Shown: positions 29,790-41,100 of the stretch, piece after piece
Numbering within the stretch: position 1 is the stretch's first letter
Layout: each line of letters opens with the position of its first letter
DNA from: Burkholderiales bacterium
GTDB taxonomy: Bacteria > Pseudomonadota > Gammaproteobacteria > Burkholderiales > Burkholderiaceae_C
NCBI GenBank assembly: GCA_016213265.1
Contig: JACRBA010000086.1
Coordinates: 1-45,511 of the forward strand
DNA: 45,511 nucleotides
Direction of reading: 5' to 3'
The notes under the pieces: generated by a model
The model's database searches: none
Told to the model about the DNA's origin: nothing
What the model saw: only the letters and a program-made list of their open reading frames with translations
Program-made: the position numbers and the translations under genes

Positions 29790-30542
29790 GTGCCCATCCC
29801 CTTGTCCAGCACGCCGGACCTCGGCGACGCCTTTCTGCGCGGCGCCGAGGCGGCGCAGTCGATCGCGTCGCCGCAGCAGTTCTTCGTCTGGCTGCGGCTG
29901 CACCTGCACCGGTTCGTGCCGCACGACCTGGCCCTGTGCTGGGCGCGCGCACCGGGCGCGGGCGAGCCACGCGTGCAGGTGCTCAACTGCGTGCCGCTGA
30001 CCGCCACGGCCCGATGCGGCCTGGACGACCCGGCCGCGCCCTGGTGGCCTCAGGCGGCCGACCAGTGGGCGCAGGCCGACGAGCACGCCTGCGAGGTGGC
30101 GCCGCCGCCCGCGCTGCGCGCCGCGGGCTTCGGCCCGGCGTGCTGGCATGCCGTGCGCTGGGCTCCCTCCGCACGGCCCCAGCTGGCCTTCGCCTTCTTC
30201 CGCCTCGGCGATGCCACGGCCGACGACCCCGGGGCTGCCCGTCAGTGCGCCGCCCTGGACCTGTGGATGCCCTACCTGCACTTCGCCTGGTGGCGCGCGG
30301 AGGGGGGCGCCGTGCGACCGGCCGGCGCGCGGGCCGAGGGCCGCGCCGGCACGCTCACCGCGCGCGAGATCGAGGTGCTGTCCGCGGTGCGCGAGGCCAA
30401 GGCCAATGCGCAGATCGGCGCGCAGCTGGGCATCAGCCCGCTGACGGTGAAGAACCACCTGCGCAGCATCCAGCGCAAGCTGGGCGCCCGCAACCGCGCG
30501 CACGCCGTCGCCGAAGCCATGGCCAGGCGGCTGATTTCGTGA
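29790..30542 (+). CDS. epsA: EpsA-like LuxR-family transcriptional regulator
   Basis: A 250-residue regulator with an N-terminal sensory domain (FFVWLRLHLHRFVPHDLALC; LDLWMPYLHFAWW) and a C-terminal LuxR helix-turn-helix (LTAREIEVLSAVREAKANAQ, LGISPLTVKNHLRSIQRKLG). The layout matches the EpsA group linked to exopolysaccharide and PEP-CTERM/exosortase loci, although no exosortase gene is in view. GTG at 29790 is the likely start. The gene is divergent from the glycosyltransferase across about 180 bp and precedes the secreted protein at 30690; either unit may be its target. Confidence 0.75.
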   Translation: MPIPLSSTPDLGDAFLRGAEAAQSIASPQQFFVWLRLHLHRFVPHDLALCWARAPGAGEPRVQVLNCVPLTATARCGLDDPAAPWWPQAADQWAQADEHACEVAPPPALRAAGFGPACWHAVRWAPSARPQLAFAFFRLGDATADDPGAARQCAALDLWMPYLHFAWWRAEGGAVRPAGARAEGRAGTLTAREIEVLSAVREAKANAQIGAQLGISPLTVKNHLRSIQRKLGARNRAHAVAEAMARRLIS

Positions 30543-30556
30543 CAGATGCACGCCGC

Positions 30557-30586
30557 CGCATGGCCCGAACGCCCGGGCTGCATGCG
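30557..30586 (+). terminator. Weak hairpin after the LuxR-type gene
   Basis: Just after the stop at 30542 an imperfect inverted repeat, CGCATGGCCCG against CGGGCTGCATGCG, could fold with a small loop. No T run follows, so termination is uncertain. The rest of the 30543-30689 gap shows no other clear signal except the ribosome site of the next gene. Confidence 0.3.
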
Positions 30587-30689
30587 TCGGCGTGACCACA
30601 CGCCTGTCACCCCGCCTCGCCACAGTGCCGTCTTGTTCGGCACGCCTTCATCGCGGCCGACACCCACCACACACACGATGGAGTACCGC

Positions 30690-32153
30690 ATGAAGATTCG
30701 CCTGATCGCCCTGGCCGCCCTGGCCGCCACCGGCTCGGCCCACGCGCTGACCCCGGCCCAGATCGACACCGCCCGTGCCGCCGGCACGCTCAAGGAGGTG
30801 TACATCGCTGGCGCCTCGGCCCAGCGCCTGTTCATCGGCGCCTGGTTCCAGCAAAACTGCAAGTCCACCACGTTCGACGTGTTCTTCAACGGCACCGGCA
30901 GCGCTCCCTCGGGCAGCAACCACCGCGCCTACTCCTGCGAGCTGAGCAAGAAGGTCGGCAACTGGGTGGCCGGCACCCAGGTGCTGCTGGTCAAGCGCGA
31001 CCAGGGCGGCTCCACCCAGGGCGTGAACCCCATCGCCACCGGCACCGCGCAGGACATGATGGTGGTGGACGGCACCTGCACGGCCACCGGCAACCCGCGC
31101 CCGGCCACCGACATCCTGGTGCCCACCTACGCGTGCAACGGCGTGTCGTCGCGCGTGGCCGACGCCGGCGTGTCCGACGTCGAGCCGGCGCTGTTCCAGA
31201 AGCCCGTGAACCTGCTGGCCCCGGCCGTGGCGGTGAACACCACCACGCTGGACTCCAAGGCGTTCAACCAGACCATCATGGGCGTGGCGGTGAACAAGAA
31301 GCTGTACCGCGCGCTGCAGGAAGCCCAGGGCCTGATCCCGGCCGGTGGCGCGCTCGACGACGCCCCGGCCAAGCAGCCGTCGCTGAACTCCGCGTTCGTG
31401 GCGGCCGCCCTGTCGGGCAAGCTGTCGGGCAGCACCGCCGCCAAGCTCGGCTGGAACGCAGTGATCCCGGCCAGCGTCGATTCCGCCATCCTGTCCAAGC
31501 AGGTCAACGTGTGCCGCCGCAACATCGGCTCGGGCACGCAGGCGTCGTTCAACGTCGAGTTCCTGAACGCCGGCTGCGGCGCGGGCACGGCGGTGCACAC
31601 CCCCGTGGGCCAGACCGTCGGCACCGCCAACTCCACCGCCATCAGCTCGCCGGCCCTGGCCGAAACGGGCACGCTGGCCTGGAACCTGGCGTCGGGCTCC
31701 AGCACGGTCGAGTCCTGCCTGGGCACCACGGTGGAGAACCTGCCGGGCACCGCCTACGCCATCGGCATGCTCAGCCGCGAGAACACGCCCACCCCCACCG
31801 GCACCGGCACCGACAAGGGCTACCGCTTCGTCAAGCTCGATGGCGTGGCCCCGCTGCGTGACAACGCCAAGACCGGCGAGTACGGCTTCGTCTACGCGGC
31901 CACCATGCAGTGGCACAAGACGCTGCTGACGGACGCCGACAAGAAGGCCTTCCTGAGCAACCTGCGCACCAACGGTGGCCGCGCTTCTGCGCTGAATATC
32001 GCCGACGTGGACACCCAGCAAGGTGTGCTGGCCCTGCCCACCACCTACACGGGCGCCTACGCCGACATCACCGACCCGGTGGTGCTGAAGTTCGCCTCGC
32101 GCATGGACCGCAACACCGCCGCCAGCTGCTCGCCGCTGCGCCTGGTGAAGTAA
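30690..32153 (+). CDS. Secreted binding-protein-like protein of unknown function
   Basis: A 487-residue exported protein with signal peptide MKIRLIALAALAATGSAHA. After it, LKEVYIAGASAQRLFIGAWF resembles the opening of phosphate-type periplasmic binding proteins (PstS: ISGAGA...), and GFVYAATMQWHKTLLTDADK is typical of the later lobe. The middle has two or more Cys pairs, Thr/Gly-rich loops and no membrane segments. GGAG six bases before ATG 30690 decides the start over an in-frame ATG at 30678. Similar proteins next to two-partner secretion genes in Burkholderiales are in my memory but uncharacterised. It ends in a strong terminator at 32188. Confidence 0.6.
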   Translation: MKIRLIALAALAATGSAHALTPAQIDTARAAGTLKEVYIAGASAQRLFIGAWFQQNCKSTTFDVFFNGTGSAPSGSNHRAYSCELSKKVGNWVAGTQVLLVKRDQGGSTQGVNPIATGTAQDMMVVDGTCTATGNPRPATDILVPTYACNGVSSRVADAGVSDVEPALFQKPVNLLAPAVAVNTTTLDSKAFNQTIMGVAVNKKLYRALQEAQGLIPAGGALDDAPAKQPSLNSAFVAAALSGKLSGSTAAKLGWNAVIPASVDSAILSKQVNVCRRNIGSGTQASFNVEFLNAGCGAGTAVHTPVGQTVGTANSTAISSPALAETGTLAWNLASGSSTVESCLGTTVENLPGTAYAIGMLSRENTPTPTGTGTDKGYRFVKLDGVAPLRDNAKTGEYGFVYAATMQWHKTLLTDADKKAFLSNLRTNGGRASALNIADVDTQQGVLALPTTYTGAYADITDPVVLKFASRMDRNTAASCSPLRLVK

Positions 32154-32187
32154 GCGGGTCTTCCTCCACGCATTGCCGTCGTTGTGC

Positions 32188-32217
32188 GGGCCGGCTGGCG
32201 ACAGCCGGCCCGTTTTT
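32188..32217 (+). terminator. Intrinsic transcription terminator
   Basis: GGGCCGGCTG (32188-32197), loop GCGA, CAGCCGGCCC (32202-32211), then GTTTTT. A perfect 10-bp GC stem followed by five T, 34 bases after the stop at 32153. It should end the transcript of the secreted protein just 14 bp before the glf start, so glf expression needs read-through or a promoter overlapping this site. Confidence 0.9.
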
Positions 32218-32230
32218 CCTCCATGCCTCC

Positions 32231-33391
32231 ATGCCTCCACGCATCCTCATCGTCGGCGCCGGCCTGTACGGCGCCACCTGCGCCCGCGAGCTGCACGACG
32301 CGGGCTGCCGCGTCCACGTGATCGAGCAGCGCGCGGCACCCGGCGGCAACTGCGCCACGCGGCACGTGCCCGAGGCCGACTGCCACGAGCACGTGCACGG
32401 CGCCCACATCTTCCACACCGACAACGAGCGCGTGTGGCGCTGGGTGCAGCGCTTCGCCCGCTTCAACGGCTACACCCACCGGGTGAAGGTGCGCCACGGT
32501 GCGCAGCTCTACAGCTTCCCCATCAACCTGTTCACGCTGCACCAGGTGTTCGGCGTGGCCACCCCGGCCGGGGCCCAGGCGGTGCTGGCGCGCGAGCGTG
32601 TGCCCATCGCCGAGCCGGCCAACCTGGAGGAGCAGGCGCTGGCCAGCGTGGGCCCCACGCTGTACCGCCTGTTCATCGAGGGCTACACGCGCAAGCAGTG
32701 GCAGCGTGACCCGCGCGAGCTGCCCGCCGACATCCTCAAGCGCATCCCCGTTCGGCTGGATTTCGACGACGGCTACTTCAACGACCGCTTCCAGGGCATC
32801 CCCGTGGGCGGCTACTCGGCGATGTTCGACCGCCTGATGGCCGGCGTGCGCGTGGACTTCGGCGTGGACTTCCTGCGCGACCGCGAGCACTGGCTCGCGC
32901 GTCACGACCATGTCATCTACACCGGCCCGATCGACGCCTTCTTCGACCATGGCCACGGGCGCCTGGGCTACCGCTCGCTGCGCTTCGAGCGCGAGCTGCT
33001 GCCGCTGGCCGACTACCAGGGCTCGGCCGTGGTCAACCACACCGACGCGGCGGTGCCCTACACCCGCATCATCGAGCACCGCCACTTCGAGCGGCCCGAG
33101 CCCGGCCGCCGCCGTGCGGCGAGCCACACGCTGATCACCCGCGAGTTTCCTCAAGAGGGTGGGCCCGGCCGCGAGCCCTACTACCCGGTGGCCACGGCGG
33201 ACAACCTGGCGCGTCTGGCGCGCTACCAGGCCATGGCCGCGTCGCTGGTGCCGCAGGTGCACTTCGGCGGGCGCCTGGGCAGCTACCGCTACCTGGACAT
33301 GCACCAGGTGATCGCCGCCGCCCTGGCCCATGTGCAGCGGGTGCTGGACACCCCACGTCACGCGGCTGTCGCATCCGGCACCGAACCATGA
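32231..33391 (+). CDS. glf: UDP-galactopyranose mutase
   Basis: Flavoenzyme interconverting UDP-galactopyranose and UDP-galactofuranose, the donor for galactofuranose in glycans. The 386-residue length is usual. The FAD-binding GAGLYGATCARELHDAG is at the N-terminus, then GAHIFHTDNERVW, the substrate loop SFPINLFTLHQVF, FIEGYTRKQW, and the C-terminal GGRLGSYRYLDMHQVIAAAL. ATG 32231 (MPPRILIVGAG) is chosen by homology; ATG 32223 is in another frame. Its stop TGA overlaps an ATG of the next frame (ATGA at 33388), so glf and tpsB may be translationally coupled. The GlfT2-like enzyme at 27300-29606 is a candidate user of its product. Confidence 0.96.
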   Translation: MPPRILIVGAGLYGATCARELHDAGCRVHVIEQRAAPGGNCATRHVPEADCHEHVHGAHIFHTDNERVWRWVQRFARFNGYTHRVKVRHGAQLYSFPINLFTLHQVFGVATPAGAQAVLARERVPIAEPANLEEQALASVGPTLYRLFIEGYTRKQWQRDPRELPADILKRIPVRLDFDDGYFNDRFQGIPVGGYSAMFDRLMAGVRVDFGVDFLRDREHWLARHDHVIYTGPIDAFFDHGHGRLGYRSLRFERELLPLADYQGSAVVNHTDAAVPYTRIIEHRHFERPEPGRRRAASHTLITREFPQEGGPGREPYYPVATADNLARLARYQAMAASLVPQVHFGGRLGSYRYLDMHQVIAAALAHVQRVLDTPRHAAVASGTEP

Positions 33392-35121
33392 GCCGAACGG
33401 GGCAGGGGCCGGCCGTGGCCGCGTCACCCCCGCTCGCCAACATCCACGCCGTGAAAACCTTGAGAGCCATCCTCCTGGGCCTGGGCGGCCTGTGCCTGGC
33501 GCTGCCGGCCGTGCGCGCCGCGGAGTCGGGCTTCGATCTGCTGGAACTGCAGGTCGAAGGCAACACCGTGCTGCCGGCCGCCGCCATCGAGGCGGCCGTG
33601 GAGCCGCACCTGGGCCCCGGCCGCGGCATGGCCGGCGTGGAAGCCGCGCGCACCGCGCTGGAGGCGGCCTACCAGAAGGCCGGCTACCTCACCGTGCTGG
33701 TGGACGTGCCGGAGCAGAAGGTGGACGGCGGCACGGTGCGCCTGGCGGTGCTGGAGGGCCGCGTGGGCGGCCTGTACGTGCTGGGTTCGCGCTACCACGA
33801 CCAGGGCTGGATCCGTGCCAAGGTCAGCGCGCTGCAGGCGGGCGGCGTGCCCAACTTCAACGAGGTGCAGGCCCAGCTGGCCGAGGTCAACCGCGACAGC
33901 CGCCGCGTGCAGCCCGTGCTCAAGCCCGGCAAGCTGCCGGGCACGGTGGATGTCGAGCTGCAGGTGGAGGACCGGCTGCCGCTGTCCGGCTCGGTCGAGT
34001 TCCACAACCAGCACTCGGCCGGCACCGAGCCGCTGCGCATGCAGGCCTCGCTGCGCTACGACAACCTGTTCCAGCGCGACCACTCGCTGGGCCTGACCTT
34101 CATCACCGCGCCGGGCCAGCCGCGGCAGTCGCTGGTGGGGGTGGCCAACTACCTGATGGCCGAGCCCTCGGGCGACTCGTGGAACGTGTCGCTCACCTTG
34201 TCGGACAGCGACGTGGAGACGCTGGGCGGCACGCAGGTGCTGGGCCGCGGCGCCACGCTGGGCCTGCGCCGCGCGCAGGTGTTCGGCCGCCGCGGCGGCG
34301 ACCGCACGGCGGTGCTCACCTGGGGCGCGGACCTGAAGCTGCTGCGTGAACGCACGGTGTTCGGCGAGGCGGGCTTCTCCACGCCGCTGCGCTACCTGCC
34401 GTTCCAGCTGGCCTACAGCGACGCCAGCTATGCCGCGGCCGAGCGCTGGCAATGGAACGCCAGCCTCACAACGGCCTGGCGCGAGCTGCTGCAGCGCGAT
34501 GTGGACTGCCCGCTGGCCAGCGGCGGCAGCGGCCCGCAGGACCAGTTCGCGTGCAAGCGCAAGGGCGGCGACGGCAGCTTCATGGTGGGCAAGGTGGACC
34601 TGCGCACGCAGTGGCGGCTGGGCGAGCCGGCCGCCACCGCGATCACCTCGAACACCTCGGACACCTCGGACACGCCGGGTGCCGGCGGCTGGGGCTGGCT
34701 GCATGCGCGCCTCGGTGCCCAGGTGGCCTCGGGCGCGCTCGTCAGCAGCGAGCAGTACGCCATCGGCGGCGCCGACACGGTGCGCGGCTACCGCGAGAGC
34801 GAGGCCACGGGCGACCGCGGGCTGATCGGCTCGCTGGAGTGGCGCTCGCCCAACCAGGCCAATGCCGGCACGCCGGGCCTGCGTGAGCTGTTCCCGCTGG
34901 TCTTCGCCGAAGCCGGGCGGGTGTTCACGCTCGACGCGGCCGCGGGCCAGGCGCCGGCGCAGTCGCTCGCGTCCTTCGGCCTGGGCCTGCGTTTCGTGGC
35001 CCTCGGAGACGGTGCCACCACCGCCGAGGGCGGCCTCGACCTCGGCTTTCCCCTGCGCGCCACCGGCCACAGCCGCGTGGGCGACCCCTACGTGCACGCC
35101 CGCCTGGCCACGCGCTTCTGA
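33388..35121 (+). CDS. TpsB outer-membrane transporter of a two-partner secretion system
   Basis: An FhaC/ShlB-type Omp85-superfamily channel of 577 residues. The signal peptide (VKTLRAILLGLGGLCLALPAVRA) starts at GTG 33451, so translation may begin there rather than at ATG 33388; the first 21 residues would otherwise be extra. Then come two POTRA-like domains (about residues 45-200: LLELQVEGNTVLPAAAIEAA; VLEGRVGGLYVLGSRYH) and a 16-strand barrel with the conserved VRGYRE motif (L6 loop) near residue 470. A loop at about residues 420-430 has a 9-bp DNA repeat coding NTSDTSDT. It exports TpsA, encoded 37 bp downstream. Confidence 0.9.
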   Translation: MSRTGQGPAVAASPPLANIHAVKTLRAILLGLGGLCLALPAVRAAESGFDLLELQVEGNTVLPAAAIEAAVEPHLGPGRGMAGVEAARTALEAAYQKAGYLTVLVDVPEQKVDGGTVRLAVLEGRVGGLYVLGSRYHDQGWIRAKVSALQAGGVPNFNEVQAQLAEVNRDSRRVQPVLKPGKLPGTVDVELQVEDRLPLSGSVEFHNQHSAGTEPLRMQASLRYDNLFQRDHSLGLTFITAPGQPRQSLVGVANYLMAEPSGDSWNVSLTLSDSDVETLGGTQVLGRGATLGLRRAQVFGRRGGDRTAVLTWGADLKLLRERTVFGEAGFSTPLRYLPFQLAYSDASYAAAERWQWNASLTTAWRELLQRDVDCPLASGGSGPQDQFACKRKGGDGSFMVGKVDLRTQWRLGEPAATAITSNTSDTSDTPGAGGWGWLHARLGAQVASGALVSSEQYAIGGADTVRGYRESEATGDRGLIGSLEWRSPNQANAGTPGLRELFPLVFAEAGRVFTLDAAAGQAPAQSLASFGLGLRFVALGDGATTAEGGLDLGFPLRATGHSRVGDPYVHARLATRF

Positions 35122-35158
35122 CGCGCCCGGCCCCCGCCACCCCCTTCTTGCCGCGACC

Positions 35159-38100
35159 ATGACCCGCCGCCCCACCGCCTCCGCCCGCCCCACCCGCTGC
35201 GCTGGCCGCCGCCACCTGCATGCGCGCCTGAGCCCCCTGGTGGCCGCCCTGGCGGCCTGCTGGCCGCTGTGGGTGGCGGGGCAGTCGCGCCCGCCCATCG
35301 CGCCGCCGCCGCCCAACACCGTGCCGGTGCCGGCCGTGAGCTGGCGGGTCTATGGCAGCGGCAGCGCCGCGCCCATCAACACGCCCAACCCGAACGGCGG
35401 CATCGACCAGACCATCCGCCAGGACAGCCAGCGCGCCATCTACCAGTGGCAGAGCTTCGACATCGGCGCCAACTCCAGCGTCACCTTCGACATGGTGCAG
35501 GCCAACTCGGCGGCGCTCAACCGCGTGTTCAGCGGCTCACCCTCGCGCATCTTCGGCAAGCTCAACGCCACCAACGGCGGCGAGATCTACCTCATCAACG
35601 CCAACGGCATCCTGTTCGGCCGCGGCGCGCAGGTCAACACCGGCGCGCTCGTCGCCTCAGGCCTGAACATCTCGGACAACGAGTTCCTGTCGGGCCTCAC
35701 GAACCACCTGCTGTACGACCGCACGAACCCCGCCTTCCGCTACGACGGCGCGGCGGCCGACTTCGTGGACGCGAAGAACTTCGTGCGCGTGGACGAGGGG
35801 GCGACGATCACCACGACGAACGGCGGCCGGGTCTTCCTGTTCGCCAAGCGGGTGGAGAACGCCGGCACGATCACCACGCCGGGTGGCCAGACCATGCTGG
35901 CCGCGGGCGGCGAGATCTACCTGCAGCAGCCCTCGGACAACCCGCTGTACGCGTCCGAGGCCAACCCCGACGTGCCGGCGCTGCGCGGCCTGCTGGTGGA
36001 GGTGGGCGCCGGCCCGGCCGGGGCGCCCGAGGGTGGGCACGGCAGCGCGGTGAACGAGGCCACCGGCGTGATCAGCACGCCGCGCGGCAACGCCACCATC
36101 GTGGCGATGGCGGTCAACCAGATGGGCCGCATCACGGCCACCACCAGCGTCACCGAGAACGGCTCCATCATCCTGCGCGCCCAGGGCGCGGCGCAGGCGC
36201 TGAACGAGGGCGTGCGTGCCACCGAAGCGGGCGCGCTGGTGCTGGGCGAGGGCAGCCTCACCGAGATCACCCCGGACGACGGGGCCGCCGGCAACGGCGG
36301 CGAGCCGCTGACCAGCGACGGCAATGCCGTGTTCGTGGCCCCGCGCATCGACCTGGCCGGCCGCAGCGTTCTGCTGGACCGCAATGCGAAGGTGGTGGCG
36401 CCGGGCGCCACCGTCGACATCCGCGCCGAGGCCGTGCCCAACACCCAGCCGGGCGACGGCCGCGGCTACACCGGCGACGGCACCGGCGACGGTTCCGGCG
36501 ACCAGCGCATCGTGCTGGCCGACGGCGCGCTGATCGATGTCTCGGGCACCACCGACACCACCGAGAGCGTGGAGCGCTGGTTCGTCACCACCGGCCTGCT
36601 GGGCAGCAACGACCTGCGCGACGCGCCGCTGCAGCAGGACGGCCTGCTCTGGCGCAGCCGCGTGACCCTGGACGTGCGCGACGACTCCGCCATGCTGGGC
36701 AGCCTGGAGAGCTACCGCGACGGCCTGCAGCAGACCATCGGCGAGCGGCTGTCGGCAGGCGGCACCGTGCGCATGACGGCCGGCAGCGGCGTGCTCACCC
36801 ACGCCAACTCGCGCATCGACGTGTCGGGCGGGCAGGTCACCTACACCGGCGCCTACGTGCGCGAGACGCAGCTCATCGGCGCGGACGGCCAGCTCTACAG
36901 CCTCACCGACGCGCCCGCCGACCTGGTCTACACCGGCGCGGTGAACCTGCAGAAGGGCGGCGCCGCCGGCTTCGACCGCTGGGGCGTGAAGGTCAACTAC
37001 GGCAACCTCTCGCCGGCCCGCTACGAAGCCGGCTACACCGAGGGGCGCGCGGCCGGCAGCGTGCAGATCGTGGCGCCCACCGTGGTGCTCGATGGCCAGA
37101 TGGACGCGCACGTCATCCAGGGCGAGCGCCAGCAGCGCGGTGACGATGCGCTGGCCGTGGGCGGCAGCCTGGCCATCGGCGCCGTCACGCAGAACGGCCA
37201 GGACTTCACCTCCCCCAACTACCAGGGCGGGCCGGTGCTGCGCGACTTCACCCTGAGCCGCGACGGCTCCGCGGTGGACCGCGACCAGCTCTGGGCCGAC
37301 GCCATGCAGGCCATGCTGCCCGCCAGCTCGGGCATGCGCACCGGGCAGCTCGAGGCCGCGGGCTTCCAGCAGGTGGCCGTGGCCGCCGAGGGCGACGTGG
37401 CCCTGAACGCCGGGGACCCCGGCGCCCGGCTGGACCTGGGCGACCAGGCCTCGGTGCGGCTGCTGTCGCAGTCGGGCGACGTGACGGTGGGCGGCACCGT
37501 GCGCAGCGCGGGCGGCTCGGTGGAGCTGAACGCGCGGCAGGGCCAGGCGCGGCTGGAGTCGGGCGCGCAGGTGCAGCTGCAGGGCCGGTTTGTCAACACG
37601 CTGCAGGACGGGCCGCGCCCCACCCAGGCCACCGTGGGCGGCAGCTTCAGCGCCAGCGGCGGCCAGGGCGTCACGCTGGCGGCGGGCAGCGTGGTGGACG
37701 TGTCCGGTGGTGCCGTGGTGGACGAGGACGGCCGCGTGCGCGGCGGTGACGCCGGCCGCATCGCGCTGGCCCACACCGCCGCGGCGGCCGGTGACGCACC
37801 CGGGCTGGTCATGGACGGCACGCTGCGCGGCGAGGCCTTGGGATCGGCGGCCGGTGGCAGCCTGGGCCTCACCGCGCCGCAGATCCAGGTGGGCGGCACC
37901 CCGGCCGAGCCGGGCACGCTCACGCTGGACGCCGCCTCGCTGCTGCAGGGCGGCTTCGCCAGCCTGACGCTCGACGGCCGCCACCAGCTGGACGTGGCGG
38001 CCGGCAGCCGCACCGAGCTGCGGCGCGACGAGCTCCGCGTGGACCCGCGCGACGCCGCCCTGCTGGCCAGCGGCGGCGACTGGCGCGACCTGGCCACGGC

Positions 38101-41100
38101 CGGGCCGGCGCCCGGTGTGGCGCCCGCGCCGGTGAGCCTGACACTGCGTTCGTCCGGCACCGACGCCAGCGACGGCCGGCTGGTGGTGCACGAAGGCGCG
38201 GTGATCGAGGGGCCGGCCCGCTCGTCGATCAGCCTGCAGGCGCAGAACCAGCTGCTGATGGACGGCGAGCTGCGCACCGCGGGCGGCAACGTGTCGCTGG
38301 GCATCAACGCCCGCCCGGTCACCGACACCGGCCAGCCGGTGTCCACCGTGCTGTGGGTGGGCGAGCACGCACGCATCGATGTGTCCGGCACGACGCTGCT
38401 GACGCCCACCACCGACGGCACGCGCCAGGGCGAGGTGCTGGCGGGCGGCACCATCACGCTGTCGGCCAAGGGGGCCTCGGGCACCCAGCCGGTGCTGGTG
38501 CTGCAGCAGGGCGCCGAGCTGGCCGCGCGCGGCGCCAGTGACGTGCTGGACCGCGCCGAGCTGGGCGAGACCGGCGTGCGCTGGACGCGCGCCGAGGTGG
38601 CCAGCCAGGGCGGCACCATCGCCATCGAGGCGGCCGGCCCGCTGGTGAGCGAGGCGCGGCTGGACCTGCACGGCGGCCGTGGGGCCGCGGGCGGCACGCT
38701 GGCGGTGAACGTGACCGCCGAGCCGACCAACCTCACCGGCTCGCCCGAGAACGACCGCCACGAGCTGCGCGTGACCGAGGGCCCCACCGACCGCACCGGC
38801 GGCGTGGCCCTGGGCGACACCGCCGGCATCGTGCAGCTGGGCACCACGGCGTCCGTCTCGGCGCAGGGCATCCGCGCGTCGGGCGCCGCCAACCTGACGC
38901 TGGCCGCGCGCGACGCGGTGCGGCTGATGGACGGCGTGGACCTGGACCTGCAGGGCACGCTCACCGTGTCCAGCCGCGCGCTGGCCATGGAGCCCGGCAC
39001 GCAGAGCACGCTGCAGGCCGGCCAGGTGCGCCTGCAGGGCTACGCGCCGCTGCCCGACGGGCTGTCTGCCCCCGTGCCCGCGGCCACGGGCGGCGACGCC
39101 GTGCTGGACATCCGTTCCCGCGACGGCCTGCTGGTGGCCGGCGACTGGGTCACGCAGGGCATCGACCGCCTGGCGCTCACGGCCGCTGGCGACATGATGC
39201 TGCTGGGCCCCGACGGCAACCGGCTGCAGGGCAGCCTCACCGTGGCCGGCGACGTGGCCCTCACGGCGCGCCAGGTCTACCCGGGCACGGGCACCGACTT
39301 CCGCGTGACCGCCGGCACGGCGGACGCCGGGCGCGACATCACCATCGCCGGCCACGGTGATGGGGCGCAGGCACGCACGCCGCTCTCGGCCGGCGGCCGG
39401 CTCACCCTGCAGGCCGCCACCATCACCCAGGGCGGTGTGGTGCGTGCGCCGCAGGGCCAGATCGTGCTGGAGGCGAGCGAGTCGGTCACGCTCACCGAAG
39501 GCAGTGTCACCTCGGTGTCGGCCGATGGCCTGCTGCTGCCCTACGGCAGCACCGTGGGCGGCCAGTGGCGCGGGCCGGGCGACGAGGCGCTGGACGGTGC
39601 CCCGACGAAGCGCATCGACATCCAGGCGCCCACGGTGGCGCAGCAGGAAGGCGCCACGCTGGACCTGTCCGGCGGTGGCGACCTGGTGGGCTACGAGTTC
39701 GTGCCGGGCCGTGGCGGCTCGAACGACGTGTTCGCGGGTGGCAACGGTGCCTACGCGCTGGTGCCGGGCGTGCAGGGCGCAGCGCTCTACGACACCACTA
39801 TGAACGGCGCGGCCGGCTTCGGCCGGCAGATCACCATCGGCCCTGGCGGCCCGCTGCCTGCGGGCACCTACACGCTGCTGCCGGCGCGCTATGCGCTGCA
39901 GCCCGGCGCCGTGCTCATCGAGCCCGTGGCCGGCGGCACGCCGCTGGGGCTGGGCACCTCCGTCCGCCAGGCCGACGGCACGGTGTTGGTGGGCGGGCGC
40001 CTGTCCACCGCGGGCACCGGCATCGCCGATGCGCGCGCCACCACCTGGCGCGTCAGCACCGGGGCGCAGGCGCGTGAACGCTCGGAGATCCGCGAGACGC
40101 GCGCCAACGTGCATTTCAGCGAGCAGGCGGCCCACGACGGCGTGGCGGTGGGCGAGCGGCCCATGGACGCCGGCACGCTGTCGCTCACGACCACCAGCGC
40201 GCGGCTCGATGGCCGCATCGACATGGCCGGTGGTTCGAACGGGCAGCAGGGCGGCCGCGGCGGCCGCGCCGAGTTCGTGGCCGACGAGGTGGTGGTGAGC
40301 GCCGATGGCGCGGCGGCCGGCGACGGCGCGCTGCACCTGTCGGTCGACACGCTCAACGGCCTGGGGGCGCAGACCCTGGTGCTGGGCGCACGCAGCGGCG
40401 TGGCGCCGGCGCAGGCCGGCGACGACGCCCCCGCCGACGGCCTGACCACGCTGGACGTGCAGGCCAGCCGTGTCACGCTCGACACCGGCGGCCAGGCGCT
40501 GCAGGTCAACGACCTGGTGCTGGCCGCGCAGGACAGCGTGCAGGTGGCCGACGGCAGCGTGGTCGTGGCCCGCGCCCCTGCGGGTGCCACGGCACCGGCC
40601 GGCCTGCGCATCGAGGGCGACGGTGCCGCGCTGCGCGTGGCCGCGGCCCCGGGCGCCGCCCTGGTGCGCCAGGGCGTGGAGATGGCGCAGGGCAGCCTGC
40701 AGGTGGGCGCCGGCGTGCGCCTGGATGCCGGCGAGGGCACCCTGGTGCTGGACGCGACGCACGACACGAAGATGGCCGGCTCGGCCCGCCTGGCGGCGGG
40801 CGAGATCACGCTCGGCTCGCCGGTCATCACCGTGGGCGGGCCGGCGGGCGGCCCGGGCGTGCTGGCGCTCACGCCTGGGCTGCTGACCCAGGTGAGCGAC
40901 GCGGACGAGCTGACGCTGCGCGCCTACCGCTTCATCAACCTCAAGGACGGCGCCGTGCTCGGCGAGGACGCCAGCGGCACCCCCACGCTCGACCGCCTGG
41001 TGCTGGACACCGCCACCTTGGGCACGGCCGAGGCCACGCAGCAAGGCGCGCGCATCACGGCCGGCGACATCACGCTGACCAACACCACCGGCCGCGTGGG

